Assembly (NCBI GenBank): GCA_003605175.1 | Contig: QWDA01000008.1 | Location: forward strand, 1-64,000 | Reading direction: 5' to 3' | DNA length: 64,000 bases | Source: Paracoccaceae bacterium | Lineage (GTDB): Bacteria; Pseudomonadota; Alphaproteobacteria; Rhodobacterales; Rhodobacteraceae | The notes under the pieces: model-generated | Database searches by the model: none | The model's input: the letters and a program-made list of their open reading frames with translations, nothing else | Told to the model about the DNA's origin: nothing | Made by a program: the position numbers and the translations under genes | Part shown: one piece after another, positions 42,952 through 53,147 of the stretch | Numbering within the stretch: the stretch's first letter is position 1 | Layout: every line of letters starts with the position of its first letter

Positions 42952-43333
42952 ACCGCCCGCACCGGGCGAAACCCGCCGCGGCTCCGGGTATCGGGGTGCC
43001 GTGCGGCAGGATCGTTCGAAGTGGCCCGAGCGCCTTCGCCGCCATCGGCCGGGGCCACTGCAAGCGCACTTCCGCAGTCTCCGAGGGCAGCCACGCAAGG
43101 TCCGGCATCGTCCCTGCAAGGAACGGATGACGCACCGCGCTGCGGCGCGGCACCAAACACCGGGACCCGGCGTTTCGCCGGTGCCTCTCGAAAGGATTTC
43201 ACGAAACATCCTGAGGATGATCCGCCCTCCCGCCCGGTCGCAAGCGCGGGCGCCCGGCGGCGGTATCCGCGCCCTGGGCCACCTCCGGAATGTCCGGGGC
43301 CGCGCACCGTCCGGGCGCCGCCCGCGACCGCGC
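42952..43333. other. Intergenic region with a GC-rich hairpin
   Basis: About 380 bp between convergent genes. A perfect hairpin CCGGCG-TTT-CGCCGG lies at 43167-43181, without a T-run; it may help terminate both flanking transcripts. No gene or other RNA is supported. Confidence 0.45.
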
Positions 43334-45694
43334 TCAGGCGCTGACCTCCCGGTGCGGCTCCGGCCGCATCATCGCACGGATCATGTCCGGGATCGTGTCG
43401 GGCATCGTCGGCCGCCCGATGTGATAGCCCTGGAGCGCGGTGCAGCCGAGCGCCTCGATCACCTCGGCCTGAGGCTCGGTTTCCACCCCCTCGGCGATGG
43501 TCGAGATCCCCAGCGCCGAGGCCATTTCCACGATGGTGCGCAGCATCGTGGTGTCGCTCTCCGCGTCGCGGATCTGCTGCACCACGCCGCGGTCGATCTT
43601 GATCCAGTCCGGCATGATCCGGCTGATCCCGAGGATCGAGGCATGGCCCGAGCCGAAATCGTCGATCTCGATGCCGATCCCCATGTCGCGCAGCGCGTCG
43701 CAGCTCCAGCGCACCGTCTCGGGGGCGTTGTCGAGGAAGATCGATTCGAGGAGTTCGAAACTCACCGCGCCCTCCGGAATGCCGAGCGCGCGGACCGATT
43801 CCACCAGCCCCGGATCGCGCAGCCGCCGCATCGAGACATTGACCGAGATCGACGGCACCTCGGGCAGTTCGGTCAGCCAGCGCCGGCGGTCGATCAGCAC
43901 GCGGCGGAGGACGTAATCGTCGATCGCCGGCGTCAGCTTCAGTTCATCGGCGATCGGCAGGAACTCGATCGGCATCAGGACGCCGCGGATCGGGTGCTGC
44001 CAGCGCACCAGCGCCTCGAGGCCGATCAGCGCCCGGTCGCCGGCGCGCACCTTCGGCATGTACTCGACGACCAGTTCCTTGCGTTCGAGCGCGGTCTCGA
44101 GATCGGTCGCGATCAGCGCCCGGTCGCGCAGCCGCCGCTCCATGTCGCGGTTGAAGAGGAGGAACCGGCCGCGTCCCTCGGCCTTGGCGCGGTACAGCGC
44201 ATGGTCCGCCCGCCGGGTCAGCTCGCCCGATTTCAGGAGCCCGAGCGAACCCACCGCCGCGCCCATGCTCACCCCGAACCGGCAGACCCGGCCGTTCACC
44301 CGAACCGGTTTCGCCAGCGCCGGCAGCGCCTTGGCGGCAAAGGCATGCGCCGCTGCGTGCTCGGCGCCGCTGCGGACGATCACGAACTCGTCGCCGCCCA
44401 TCCGCCCCATGATGTCGCCCGGGTCGCAGAGCGCGCGCACCCGGATCCCGATGGCCTCGATCACCGCGTCGCCGGCCTCGTGGCCCATCGTGTCGTTCAC
44501 CAGCTTGAACCGGTCGAGGTCGAACTGCACCACGGTGACCGCCTCGTTATGGGCGAAGCGGGTGCGGACCGCCTCCTCGATGCCGCTGCGGTTCAGGAGC
44601 CCGCTCAAGGGGTCGTGCAGCGACCGCCAGGCCAATTCCTGGTTCTGCTCCACCATCCGGTTGAACACGCGCTGGAACGCGCCCGCCAGCACCTGCACCT
44701 CGTGGAACCCCTCCGCCTCGAGCACGATCGGGTCGACCCCGGGCTGCGCCCCGTCGATCTTCTCGGCCAGGACCGAGAGCCGGCGCGCCAGGCGGTTCGC
44801 GAGCACCGCCGCGATGATCGAGACGAAGAGGATCAGCAGGACCGACAGCCGCAGGAAGGCGGTGGCCCGGTCGTCGAGCGGCGAGACCAGCGCCGCTTCG
44901 GGCCGGGCGAGCGCCATCGAAAGCGCCAGCCCGCCGCCGCCATCGATCCGCCGCTCGGCCCGCAGCCGCTCGCCGCCATCCGCACCCAGCGTGAAACTCA
45001 TCCCCGGCCCCGCCGCCACGCGAACCGACGCGTCCCCGGGCAGCCCGCCCAGCGCATCGGCCAGGACCGCCTTGTAATCGGCATCGAGAAGCACGAACCC
45101 TCCCCGGTTCCCCGTGCCGGCGGGAAGCGCGAGGATCAGGCGCATCGGCCGGTCCGCCTCCGCCGTCCAGATCCATTCGCCCGCGGAAAGCCGGGCGGCC
45201 TCCATCAATTCCGGCATCGCCTCCCCAGTGCGCAGCGCGCCCGGCGGAACCACCTCGATCCCGTCGCCGGTCCGGCGCACCCGCACCAGTTCGCGCAACA
45301 TCGCGCCGCGGTCCAGCAGCCGGATCTCGTCGAGCGCGGGCCGCGCCGCGAGCGCCGCGGTGAAACTGCCCTCGACCGTCTCGCGCGTCGCCCGCGCGCG
45401 ATCGGCGGCGGCCGGCGCCTCGGGGCCGGCGGCAAGCTCGGTCAGCGCATCGGCCGACCGGGGCAGCGCGCCCAGAAGCCGGGCCTCGTCGACCAGCGTG
45501 TCGAAGCGCGCGGCGATCCGTTCGGCATGGAGCGCCGCCTCGGCGTCGAGCCGGTCGAGCGCCGAGACCTTTTGCGCATGCCGGAAGCTCACATAGCCGA
45601 GCATGCTCAGGGCCGCCGTTACCGCCAGCGTGGTGCCGATGGTCAGAAGCAGAATCCGCTGCCGCAGCGTGGCCCTTGGCGTGTTCGCAGTCAT
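43334..45694 (-). CDS. GGDEF-EAL cyclic-di-GMP protein with periplasmic sensor
   Basis: 786 residues. An N-terminal membrane helix (LLLTIGTTLAVTAALSMLGYV), a periplasmic sensor of about 240 residues, a second membrane helix (LRLSVLLILFVSIIAAVLANRLA) and a HAMP-like linker lead to GGDEF (RMGGDEFVIV, intact) and EAL (LEALVRWQHP, intact, with DDFGSGHASI and EGVETEPQ). Both the diguanylate cyclase and phosphodiesterase sites look usable, so net activity cannot be told from sequence. It transduces an external signal into c-di-GMP. Confidence 0.93.
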   Translation of the reverse strand: MTANTPRATLRQRILLLTIGTTLAVTAALSMLGYVSFRHAQKVSALDRLDAEAALHAERIAARFDTLVDEARLLGALPRSADALTELAAGPEAPAAADRARATRETVEGSFTAALAARPALDEIRLLDRGAMLRELVRVRRTGDGIEVVPPGALRTGEAMPELMEAARLSAGEWIWTAEADRPMRLILALPAGTGNRGGFVLLDADYKAVLADALGGLPGDASVRVAAGPGMSFTLGADGGERLRAERRIDGGGGLALSMALARPEAALVSPLDDRATAFLRLSVLLILFVSIIAAVLANRLARRLSVLAEKIDGAQPGVDPIVLEAEGFHEVQVLAGAFQRVFNRMVEQNQELAWRSLHDPLSGLLNRSGIEEAVRTRFAHNEAVTVVQFDLDRFKLVNDTMGHEAGDAVIEAIGIRVRALCDPGDIMGRMGGDEFVIVRSGAEHAAAHAFAAKALPALAKPVRVNGRVCRFGVSMGAAVGSLGLLKSGELTRRADHALYRAKAEGRGRFLLFNRDMERRLRDRALIATDLETALERKELVVEYMPKVRAGDRALIGLEALVRWQHPIRGVLMPIEFLPIADELKLTPAIDDYVLRRVLIDRRRWLTELPEVPSISVNVSMRRLRDPGLVESVRALGIPEGAVSFELLESIFLDNAPETVRWSCDALRDMGIGIEIDDFGSGHASILGISRIMPDWIKIDRGVVQQIRDAESDTTMLRTIVEMASALGISTIAEGVETEPQAEVIEALGCTALQGYHIGRPTMPDTIPDMIRAMMRPEPHREVSA

Positions 45695-45778
45695 GGCGCT
45701 CCCGGTCAGGCCCCTCCCGACCGGTCTAGCGCATGGTTTGTTAACGAGGTCTTGCCAAGCGCCCGAAATTCGCCCGGG

Positions 45779-46369
45779 TCAGCCGCCGCAATAGGATTGG
45801 GCGCTGGTCCACCCGGCCATGTCCTCGCGCTTCCGCAGTTGCGCGAACGGCCCCCAGTCGGCCGCCACGCCGCCGCCATCTGCGGCAATCACCCCGTCGC
45901 GCCCCACCGTCGCCGCCATGATCCGCAGCCCGCAGCGCAGGTTCAGGGCGCCGTCCTTCAGATCCGCCGCGTTCTCGGCGCTGCAGCCATAGCCCTGCGC
46001 CGTCTCGGGCGAAATCTGCAACAGCCCATGCCAGCGGCCGTCGCCACCCGAGACCCTCGGCCGCCAGGTGCTCTCGTGCTTGGCGAGCGAAGACACCAGT
46101 GCGACCCAGAACGCCTTCCGATCCGCCGCGCCCGCCGCGCCATAGCCCGGGCACCAGGCGTCGATATCCTCCGGCACCGTCTCCACGAGCGTCGCCGCCG
46201 GCCCGTCGAGCGCGGCCAGCGCGGCGCGGGTCCATGTCTCGCCCTGCGGCTCCGCGTCCCAACGAGCGGCGGGCAACTCCACGGCTGCCGCACCGGGGCT
46301 GTCCGGGGCAAGGATCGTTGCAAGGGTCACGGCCGCAAGGATGGCCGGCAGAACACGAACGAGCATCAT
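45779..46369 (-). CDS. Secreted SLT-fold lytic-transglycosylase-like protein (second paralogue)
   Basis: 196 residues with a signal peptide (LVRVLPAILAAVTLATILA) and a lysozyme-like domain: LAKHESTWRPRVSGGDGRWHGLLQISPETAQGYGC, with the putative catalytic Glu in HESTW, followed by LNLRCGLRIMAATV. It shares this core and its spacing with the 28818-29549 protein but lacks its proline-rich linker. Probable periplasmic peptidoglycan lyase. Confidence 0.75.
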   Translation of the reverse strand: MMLVRVLPAILAAVTLATILAPDSPGAAAVELPAARWDAEPQGETWTRAALAALDGPAATLVETVPEDIDAWCPGYGAAGAADRKAFWVALVSSLAKHESTWRPRVSGGDGRWHGLLQISPETAQGYGCSAENAADLKDGALNLRCGLRIMAATVGRDGVIAADGGGVAADWGPFAQLRKREDMAGWTSAQSYCGG

Positions 46370-46538
46370 CGAAATGCCTCACGCGAAAATGCCCCGGCGC
46401 GCAATGGGCCCACCCGCCCCGCTTCTGGCAAGCGCGGGGTGCCGGCACCGCCGCTTTGGGCGCCTTCCCGCCCAAACTGGCCCGGAAAACGCCGCAATCC
46501 CGTGGTGAACAGGCCTTTCGTGCACAAGGGAGGATGCA

Positions 46539-47819
46539 ATGAGCCAGGCCGAAAGCGACAGCGACGACGGCGTCGCGAACCCGATCCTCCACGCGCTCCT
46601 CCTGATCCTCGTCCTGCCCTTCGCCTTTCTGGTGATCGCCGCGCGGATCGTCCTCTCGGTCTTCGGCATCGAGTTCGAGGAAGATGACGACGGTTTCACC
46701 GTCCCGTCCCGGCTGAAACCGCTCCTCGCCCGGATCGACCTCGCGCAGGTCGAACAAGCTCCGGAGACGGACGCCGGGGAGCATCCGGCGAATGCCATCG
46801 CCCGCCGCGCCGAAGCCGGCGAATGGGACACGCTCGCCACCGAGCTCGCCGCGCTGGAAGCGGCAAGGTCCGCCGCGACCGGTCTCTCCCGCCCCTATGA
46901 ACGGGCCGCCGAAGCCGCGCGCCACGCGCTCTCCGAGGCCACCGAGGCTGCGCAGCATTGCAGCCTGATGACCATCGCCGACATCCCGCTCGAGATCCTC
47001 GACGCGCTCGAGGCCGCGCTCGCCCGCCGCCCCGGCGACCACGTCCTCGCTGCCGTGACGGCGCGCGCGCATATCGACGTGGGCTGGTACCACCGTTCCG
47101 GCGGCTGGTCCGGCGATGTCACCGAGGAGGGCTGGGAGGGCATGGCGCATCACTACGGCCGCGCCCGCGAGATCCTCGACCGTTTCGACCCCGAGGCCCT
47201 GAACTCGCCGCTCCTCGCCGAAGCGCGCTACTATCTCTGCCTCGGCGAGGAAGACCCCGGCCGTGCGCTTGAAAGGGCCCATGCCGTCTGGGCCCGGCTC
47301 GACCCGCAAAGCCTCACCCCGCACACCACCCACGCCTTCCACCTCCTGCCCCGCTGGGGCGGCAGCTACGAGGCGCTCGACATCGCCGCCCGCCAGGCCA
47401 CCACCTTCACCGCCGACAGCTTCGGCAGCGGCGCCTACGCCGCCTGCTACCTCTCGGTGATCGCCCGCGACGAGGGCACGCTCGGCACGGTCGAGGTCCC
47501 GTTCTTCGAGGAAGCGCTCGACGACCTTGTCGCCCGCACCGAAGAGTCGGAGCGCGACCGCACGGTCACGAGCTGCCTGGTTGCGCTCTTCGCCGCCTCG
47601 AAGCCGCTCGACACGAGGGCCGAGATGCTGCGCATCGCCCGCAAGCTCGCCGAGCGGCACCTCCGGGGCGGCATCGACCTCGCCCTCTGGCACCGGCTCG
47701 ACCTCGCCAAGACCGTGCTCGCGGCCTGCTACGAGGCCGAACTGACCGAGGGCGCCCGGCTCCGCCTCGACGCGACCGGCCTCACGCTCCTGCCCCCCGA
47801 AGCCGCCGAAGCGGCCTGA
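46539..47819 (+). CDS. Hypothetical protein with one N-terminal membrane segment
   Basis: 426 residues. After a short acidic start comes a membrane helix (ILHALLLILVLPFAFLVIAARIVLSVFG), then a large cytosolic or periplasmic alpha-helical domain with the look of degenerate tetratricopeptide-like repeats (YERAAEAARHALSEATEAA, SPLLAEARYYLCLGEEDPGRALERAHAVW). No catalytic motif is seen and no family is recognised. AAGGGAGG lies before ATG 46539. Confidence 0.7.
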   Translation: MSQAESDSDDGVANPILHALLLILVLPFAFLVIAARIVLSVFGIEFEEDDDGFTVPSRLKPLLARIDLAQVEQAPETDAGEHPANAIARRAEAGEWDTLATELAALEAARSAATGLSRPYERAAEAARHALSEATEAAQHCSLMTIADIPLEILDALEAALARRPGDHVLAAVTARAHIDVGWYHRSGGWSGDVTEEGWEGMAHHYGRAREILDRFDPEALNSPLLAEARYYLCLGEEDPGRALERAHAVWARLDPQSLTPHTTHAFHLLPRWGGSYEALDIAARQATTFTADSFGSGAYAACYLSVIARDEGTLGTVEVPFFEEALDDLVARTEESERDRTVTSCLVALFAASKPLDTRAEMLRIARKLAERHLRGGIDLALWHRLDLAKTVLAACYEAELTEGARLRLDATGLTLLPPEAAEAA

Positions 47820-47893
47820 GCCAAGCGCCGCCCCTTGCCGGACCGCTTCCCCTCGCCTAGAACCGCCCCGGTTCCCAGCCCGGAGGCGCGCCC

Positions 47894-49405
47894 ATGCTCG
47901 ACCTGACCTACGAGACCCCGACACCCAAGGTGATCCAGGGCGCGAAGCACGATTGGGAACTGGTGATCGGCATGGAGGTCCACGCCCAGGTCGCCTCCAA
48001 CGCCAAACTGTTCTCCGGCGCCTCGACCGCCTTCGGCGCCGAGCCCAACGCCAATGTCGCCTTCGTGGACGCCGCCATGCCCGGCATGCTCCCCGTGATC
48101 AACGAGTTCTGCGTCGAACAGGCGGTCCGCACCGGGCTCGGCCTCAAGGCCGAGATCAACCTGACCTCCGCCTTCGACCGCAAGAACTACTTCTACCCCG
48201 ACCTGCCGCAGGGCTACCAGATCTCCCAGCTCTACCACCCCATCGTCGGCGAGGGCGAAGTGCTGGTCGAGATGGGCCCGGGCGTCGCGCGACTGGTCCG
48301 CATCGAACGCATCCATCTCGAACAGGACGCCGGCAAGTCGATCCACGACATGGACCCGGCGATGTCCTTCGTCGACCTCAACCGCACCGGCGTCGCACTC
48401 ATGGAGATCGTCTCGCGGCCGGATATCCGCGGCCCCGAGGAGGCCGCCGCCTACGTGGCGAAACTCCGCCAGATCCTGCGCTATCTCGGCACCTGCGACG
48501 GCAACATGCAGAACGGCAACCTCCGCGCCGACGTCAACGTCTCGGTCTGCCGCCCCGGCGCCTACGAGCGCTACCAGGAGAGCCAGGACTTCTCCCATCT
48601 CGGCACCCGCTGCGAGATCAAGAACATGAACTCGATGCGCTTCATCCAGCAGGCCATCGACTTCGAGGCCCGCCGCCAGATCCGCATCCTCGAAGCGGGC
48701 GGCACCATCGATCAGGAAACCCGCCTCTACGACCCCGACAAGGGCGAAACCCGCTCAATGCGCTCGAAGGAAGAGGCGCACGATTACCGCTACTTCCCCT
48801 GCCCCGACCTCCTGCCCCTAGAAATCGAGCAGGCCTGGGTCGACGACATCGCCGCGGCGCTCCCCGAACTCCCCGACGCCAAGAAGGCGCGCTTCGTCAC
48901 CGATTACGGCATGACCGACTACGACGCCGCCGTCCTCACCGCCGACACCGAAAGCGCCGCCTTCTTCGAAGCGGTCGCCACCGGCCGCGACGGCAAGCAG
49001 GCCGCGAACTGGGTCATCAACGAACTCTTCGGCCGCCTCAAGAAGGACGACCGCGAGATCACCGACAGCCCGATCACCGCGGCGCAGCTCGGCACCATCC
49101 TCGACCTCATCGCGAAGGGCGACATCAACGGCAAGATCGCCAAGGACCTCTTCGAGATTGCCTATACCGAAGGCGGCGACCCGGCCGAGATCGTCGAGGC
49201 GCGCGGCATGAAACAGGTCACCGACACCGGCGCCATCGAAGCCGCCGTCGACCAGGTCATCGCCGCGAACCCCGACCAGGTCGAAAAAGCGAAAGCCAAC
49301 CCCAAACTCGCCGGCTGGTTCGTCGGCCAGGTCATGAAGGCCACCGGCGGCAAGGCCAACCCCAAGGCGGTGAACGACCTCGTCACCGCCAAACTCGGCC
49401 TCTGA
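47894..49405 (+). CDS. gatB: Asp-tRNA(Asn)/Glu-tRNA(Gln) amidotransferase subunit B
   Basis: 503 residues. GatB hallmarks: [13 protein letters not shown] near the N-terminus, [33 protein letters not shown]-type block (here [17 protein letters not shown]), [34 protein letters not shown] and the C-terminal YqeY-like helical domain. With GatA and GatC it converts misacylated tRNAs to Gln-tRNA or Asn-tRNA. GatA and GatC are not in this window. Confidence 0.97.
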   Translation: MLDLTYETPTPKVIQGAKHDWELVIGMEVHAQVASNAKLFSGASTAFGAEPNANVAFVDAAMPGMLPVINEFCVEQAVRTGLGLKAEINLTSAFDRKNYFYPDLPQGYQISQLYHPIVGEGEVLVEMGPGVARLVRIERIHLEQDAGKSIHDMDPAMSFVDLNRTGVALMEIVSRPDIRGPEEAAAYVAKLRQILRYLGTCDGNMQNGNLRADVNVSVCRPGAYERYQESQDFSHLGTRCEIKNMNSMRFIQQAIDFEARRQIRILEAGGTIDQETRLYDPDKGETRSMRSKEEAHDYRYFPCPDLLPLEIEQAWVDDIAAALPELPDAKKARFVTDYGMTDYDAAVLTADTESAAFFEAVATGRDGKQAANWVINELFGRLKKDDREITDSPITAAQLGTILDLIAKGDINGKIAKDLFEIAYTEGGDPAEIVEARGMKQVTDTGAIEAAVDQVIAANPDQVEKAKANPKLAGWFVGQVMKATGGKANPKAVNDLVTAKLGL

Positions 49406-49417
49406 CCGCTCCCCCTT

Positions 49418-49606
49418 CGCCCGGAACAAGGGCCGCAGGCCCGCCGGGCGAGCGCCTGCCCGTGGGATGGCGCAGCAACGGCTGCTCGGCGCACTTTATG
49501 GTGCCTTCCCGCCGTACAACCGTTCGGCGCGGGACGGTGAAATAGCGCCAGCCCGCCCGGACGGGCAGGCGCTCGCCCGGCGGCGCTACGCGCCTTGTTC
49601 CGGGCG
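49418..49606. repeat. Long inverted repeat (46-bp arms) behind gatB
   Basis: The arm 49418-49463 (starting CGCCCGGAACAAGG and ending GAGCGCCTGCCCGT) is repeated in inverted form at 49561-49606 with a few mismatches in its middle, around a 97-bp loop containing further short palindromes. As RNA this would form a very stable hairpin. It may be a MITE-like element or a bidirectional terminator. Confidence 0.7.
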
Positions 49607-49618
49607 GGGGCACTCCCC

Positions 49619-49786
49619 TCAGCGCGATTGCGCCAGCATCGCCGCATAGATCGCCGCGACGATCTGCGCGACCACGTCCCATTCCAGCCAGCCCGCCCAG
49701 CCGCAACCGCAAGCCAGGGCGAGACCTGCAATCCCGACGCGACGGCTCCATAGAGCCTTGCAACCCTTGCGCATCCACTCTTTCAT
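49619..49786 (-). CDS. Small single-span membrane protein candidate
   Basis: 55 residues from ATG 49786, with GGAGTGGAAAG just upstream. A basic N-terminus (KEWMRKGCKALWSRR) precedes a hydrophobic stretch (GIAGLALACGCGWAGWLEW, VAQIVAAIYAAML). No family known. The good ribosome-binding site supports it, but its short length leaves doubt. Confidence 0.4.
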   Translation of the reverse strand: MKEWMRKGCKALWSRRVGIAGLALACGCGWAGWLEWDVVAQIVAAIYAAMLAQSR

Positions 49787-49907
49787 CTTTCCACTCCATT
49801 CGAGGTGAAGTGGGGCCCCGCCGGAGGTCCGCTCCGGCATCACGTGACGGTCCGAAGATGGGGGATTTGAGGGCGCGCATCGTTGGCCGAAGATTGCGGC
49901 GCACGCG

Positions 49908-52900
49908 ATGCGGTTTGATGCGTGGAGTTGTGGAAAGTTGTTCGACGGGATCGCCTACGGCGCCTTGGTCAAGCGTAAGCGCGGCGAAAAGCGCCTCACG
50001 CAGGAGACGCTGGCGGGCGACGTGTTCGGCGATTCCACCCGCAAGGGCGACATCTCCCGAATCGAAAACGGAAAGATCACGCCCCAGGAAGCCACGATCC
50101 AGAAGATCAACGCCGCGCTCGGCATCTCCGCCGCCGAGATGGAACCGATCCGGCAGGCGCGCCCCATCGCCGAACAGCTCGACCGGATTCCCGGCCTGAG
50201 CCTCGAAGACCTCCAGAACCTCGCCGCGCGCTTCGGGGTCGACGACACCTTCGACAACACCAACGCGGATCTTCTGCGCCGCCTGCTGACCGAAAAGGCC
50301 AAGGAATACCGCGCGCTCCGCAAGGAAGTCGACGCCATCGACGAGAGCATGAAACGCCTCTCGAACCTCAAAGCCGCCGCGCAGGACGCCATCGCACGGG
50401 TCGACCTCGAGGAAGTCGAGAATCTCCTCCTCCTCGTCCAGGCCACCGAACTCGAGGAAGCCGCGAAAACCGCCGAACTCCGCGCCGACAACGCCCTCCT
50501 CCGCGGCAAGGTCGAAGACGCCTACCGCATCCTCTCCGCCGCCGCGGACAGCTTTGCGGGCGTTGATCCGCTGGAACCGGCGCGGCGGCGCGACTACTAT
50601 GCGATACGCCTCGCCAGACATGGAGAACGCTACGGCGGCACCGGTCTTCCGATGGCAGCGGACATGTTCCGCGCCGCCCTCACCGTCACGACCCGCGAGG
50701 ACCATCCCGTGCACTGGGCCACGACCCAGCAGAACCTCGCCATCGCGCTTCGGAACCAAGGCAGCCGCACCGCCGGGCCGGAGGGCGCCGCGCTCCTCGC
50801 CGAGGCCATCGAGGCCTACCGAGCCGCCCTCACCGTCCGGACCCGCGAGGACCATCCCGTGCAATGGGCGACGACCCAGCAGAACCTCGCCAACGCGCTC
50901 CGGACCCAGGGCGCCCGCACCGCCGGGCCGGAAGGCGCCGCCCTCCTCGCCGAGGCTATCGGGGCCTACCGCGCCGCACTCACCGTCACGACCCGCGACG
51001 ACCATCCCTTACAGTGGGCAACGACCCATCAGAATCTCGGCAACGCGCTTGAGACCCAAGGTAGTCTCTTGGATGGATCGGAAGGTGATGCTCTCCTCGC
51101 GGAAGCCGTCGAGGCCTACCGTAACGCACTCACCGTCCTGACTCGCGCCGACCATCCCGTGGAATGGGCACAGACCCAACAGAATCTTGGATTCGCGCTA
51201 GCGCAACTGGGCGCTCATTCTGTGGGTAAAAACGGCGCGCAGCTTCTACAAGCAGCGATGGACGCATATGAAGCAGCGATCGCAACCACGGCACGAGATA
51301 GCCATCCAGTACAGTGGGCCGAAACGCTCTTGAAGATGGCAATGGCAGAAGAGGTTATCGCAGACCAACCAGCAGCAAGCGACACGCGCCGACACTTGCA
51401 AGCTAGTCTCGATCATGTGGAAGCGGCATTGTCAGTCTTCGATCCTGAGCACTTAAGCTACGACTATGTGACCGCAACCGAACTCCGCGACCACCTCAAA
51501 GCCCGCCTCGCCGAACTCTGCCCCCCGCCCCGGCGCGCAAGCGGTGTACGGGTTGTGTACGGGTTGTGTACAGGTTGTGCGCCCCCGGATCCGGCCCGAT
51601 CAGGTCCCGCAGAAGGTCTGCCGCACTTCCTCGCCCGGCTCCGGCGGGCGGCGCAGGTCGGCGAATTCGGGCCGCTCCTCGAACGGCCGCGCGAGCGCCC
51701 GGCCGAGCCGTTCGAACGGCCCGAAATCGCCAGAAACCGCCGCCGCAATCGCCTCCTCGATCCGGTGGTTCCGCGGGATCACCGCCGGATTCGCCCCCGC
51801 CAGGATCGCCGCCGCATCGCCCGGATCTCGCGCCAAACGCGCCCTCCACTCGGCCTCCCAGGCATCGAACGCCTCAGGGCTGACAAACTGATCCCGCGCC
51901 GCCGGACCACCCAAAGCCCTGAACGCATTGGTGAAATCCGCCTGTCCCTCGGCCATCAGCCCGAGGAAGCGGTGGATCAGAAGCTCGTCCTCTTCCTCCG
52001 CACCGGCCAGCCCCAGCTTCGCCCGGAACACCGAGACCCAGGCCTCGAGGAACAGCTCCGGGAACCGGTGCACCGCCTCCGTCGCCTTTTCCACCGCCGC
52101 CTCGCGGTCCTCGCCCATCACCGGCAGAAGCGCCGTCGCGAACTGCGCCAGGTTCCAGATCATCACGTCCGGCTGCCGGTCATAGGCATAGCGCCCGAAC
52201 GTATCGATCGACGAGAACACCTTCCCCGGCTCATACCGATCCATGAACGCGCAAGGCCCATAGTCGATGGTCTCCCCCGCCACCCCGGTATTGTCGGTGT
52301 TCATCACCCCATGGATGAAGCCCACGCCCAGCCACGCCGCCACCAGCCGCGCCTGCGCCGCGACCACCGCGTCGAGGAGACCGAGCGGGCCCTCGGCCTC
52401 AGGGTAATGCCGCGCGATCACATGGGCGGTCAGCGCCTCCAGCGCTTCCACATCCCCGCGCGCCGCGAAATACTGGAACGTGCCCACACGGATATGGCTC
52501 GACGCGACCCGGGTCAGCACCGCGCCGGGCAGCGCGCGCTCGCGCAGCACCGGCTGGCCGGTGGTCACTGCCGCCAGGGCCCGCGTCGTGGGAATGCCCA
52601 GCGCATGCATCGCCTCAGAGACCAGATACTCTCGCAGCACCGGCCCCAGCCAGGCCCGCCCGTCGCCCATCCGCGAATAGGGCGTCGGGCCCGAGCCCTT
52701 CAGCTGGATGTCCCGCCGCACGCCGTCCCGATCCACCACCTCGCCCAGAAGCAGCGCCCGCCCGTCGCCCAGTTGCGGCGCCCAGCCGCCGAACTGGTGC
52801 CCGGCATAGACCTGCGCAAGCGGGTCGGCGCCCTCGGGCACACTGTTCCCGGCCAGCACTTCGACACCCTCGGGCGAAGCCAGCGCCTCGGGGTCGATCC

Positions 52901-53111
52901 CCAGCGCCCGCGCCAGGGGCAGGTTCAAGGCAACCAGGGCAGGCGCGGCGACCGGCTTCGGCGGCATCCGCGTGTAGAACCGCTCGGGCAGGCGGCCATA
53001 GCTGTTGTCGAACGGGATCGTGAGCATCACCCCAAAGAGGTAGGCCCCGCGCACCGGAAACACCAGAGCCCCGCGCCAAATCGGCTTCCCCGAGCCCCCG
53101 CGCCATGCTAG
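49908..53111 (+). CDS. HTH-TPR protein whose reading frame runs on antisense to selO
   Basis: The first 210 residues hold a Cro/C1-type helix-turn-helix ([26 protein letters not shown] shape) and a coiled-coil-like helix ([19 protein letters not shown]). Then come at least four 50-residue tetratricopeptide-like repeats ([22 protein letters not shown]). The recognisable protein ends near 51530. After that the frame passes a three-copy 11-bp repeat and stays open to the TGA at 53111, entirely antisense to selO, giving a formal 1067 residues. The last 500 are Arg/Pro-rich and look like non-coding translation. The natural stop has probably been lost or displaced. A sensor-regulator role is inferred. 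Confidence 0.55.
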   Translation: MRFDAWSCGKLFDGIAYGALVKRKRGEKRLTQETLAGDVFGDSTRKGDISRIENGKITPQEATIQKINAALGISAAEMEPIRQARPIAEQLDRIPGLSLEDLQNLAARFGVDDTFDNTNADLLRRLLTEKAKEYRALRKEVDAIDESMKRLSNLKAAAQDAIARVDLEEVENLLLLVQATELEEAAKTAELRADNALLRGKVEDAYRILSAAADSFAGVDPLEPARRRDYYAIRLARHGERYGGTGLPMAADMFRAALTVTTREDHPVHWATTQQNLAIALRNQGSRTAGPEGAALLAEAIEAYRAALTVRTREDHPVQWATTQQNLANALRTQGARTAGPEGAALLAEAIGAYRAALTVTTRDDHPLQWATTHQNLGNALETQGSLLDGSEGDALLAEAVEAYRNALTVLTRADHPVEWAQTQQNLGFALAQLGAHSVGKNGAQLLQAAMDAYEAAIATTARDSHPVQWAETLLKMAMAEEVIADQPAASDTRRHLQASLDHVEAALSVFDPEHLSYDYVTATELRDHLKARLAELCPPPRRASGVRVVYGLCTGCAPPDPARSGPAEGLPHFLARLRRAAQVGEFGPLLERPRERPAEPFERPEIARNRRRNRLLDPVVPRDHRRIRPRQDRRRIARISRQTRPPLGLPGIERLRADKLIPRRRTTQSPERIGEIRLSLGHQPEEAVDQKLVLFLRTGQPQLRPEHRDPGLEEQLREPVHRLRRLFHRRLAVLAHHRQKRRRELRQVPDHHVRLPVIGIAPERIDRREHLPRLIPIHERARPIVDGLPRHPGIVGVHHPMDEAHAQPRRHQPRLRRDHRVEETERALGLRVMPRDHMGGQRLQRFHIPARREILERAHTDMARRDPGQHRAGQRALAQHRLAGGHCRQGPRRGNAQRMHRLRDQILSQHRPQPGPPVAHPRIGRRARALQLDVPPHAVPIHHLAQKQRPPVAQLRRPAAELVPGIDLRKRVGALGHTVPGQHFDTLGRSQRLGVDPQRPRQGQVQGNQGRRGDRLRRHPRVEPLGQAAIAVVERDREHHPKEVGPAHRKHQSPAPNRLPRAPAPC
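50673..51122 (+). repeat. Three tandem 150-bp coding repeats
   Basis: Units 50673-50822, 50823-50972 and 50973-51122 each encode one 50-residue TPR-like repeat. The first two are near-identical in DNA, the third is more diverged, and a fourth decayed unit follows. High DNA identity suggests recent duplication or gene conversion. Confidence 0.8.
51544..51576. repeat. Three-copy 11-bp tandem repeat GTGTACGGGTT
   Basis: Units at 51544-51554, 51555-51565 and 51566-51576 (third unit has A at position 7), followed by GTGC. The same three-copy array followed by GTGC occurs at 57777-57809. It lies at the end of the recognisable HTH-TPR sequence and 24 bp beyond the 3' end of selO. Confidence 0.85.
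51600..53027 (-). CDS. selO: SelO/YdiU-family protein adenylyltransferase (AMPylase)
   Basis: 475 residues from ATG 53027 ([21 protein letters not shown]). The pseudokinase-fold signature is clear: [86 protein letters not shown] and the C-terminal Cys in TFCGT. It transfers AMP to Ser/Thr/Tyr of target proteins and is linked to redox stress. Length matches the family. The whole gene lies antisense to the runaway HTH-TPR frame. Confidence 0.95.
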   Translation of the reverse strand: MLTIPFDNSYGRLPERFYTRMPPKPVAAPALVALNLPLARALGIDPEALASPEGVEVLAGNSVPEGADPLAQVYAGHQFGGWAPQLGDGRALLLGEVVDRDGVRRDIQLKGSGPTPYSRMGDGRAWLGPVLREYLVSEAMHALGIPTTRALAAVTTGQPVLRERALPGAVLTRVASSHIRVGTFQYFAARGDVEALEALTAHVIARHYPEAEGPLGLLDAVVAAQARLVAAWLGVGFIHGVMNTDNTGVAGETIDYGPCAFMDRYEPGKVFSSIDTFGRYAYDRQPDVMIWNLAQFATALLPVMGEDREAAVEKATEAVHRFPELFLEAWVSVFRAKLGLAGAEEEDELLIHRFLGLMAEGQADFTNAFRALGGPAARDQFVSPEAFDAWEAEWRARLARDPGDAAAILAGANPAVIPRNHRIEEAIAAAVSGDFGPFERLGRALARPFEERPEFADLRRPPEPGEEVRQTFCGT

Positions 53112-53147
53112 GCGGAGGGCCCTTTTCCAACGGACCGGGCCGCCCCC

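Noticed and set aside
43167-43181. Hairpin in the 42952-43333 gap as a small RNA
   Set aside because: It is only a short GC palindrome without promoter, T-run or extended structure. Kept as a possible terminator note.
43001-46687. A 1228-codon plus-strand open frame
   Set aside because: It lies antisense to the GGDEF-EAL and SLT genes, whose products are clearly conserved. The Arg/His-rich translation is an effect of high GC.
47953-49545. A 530-codon frame inside gatB
   Set aside because: It is a shadow frame of gatB rich in Arg and Pro, with no recognisable domain.
49383-51005. A 540-codon minus-strand frame with a regular Gly-rich repeat
   Set aside because: The periodicity is the complement of the TPR units in the HTH-TPR gene. 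No start signal or family.
50673-51122. Regular repeats that could suggest a CRISPR array
   Set aside because: The unit is 150 bp, lies fully in frame and encodes TPR-like helices. No short repeat with unique spacers is present anywhere in the window.
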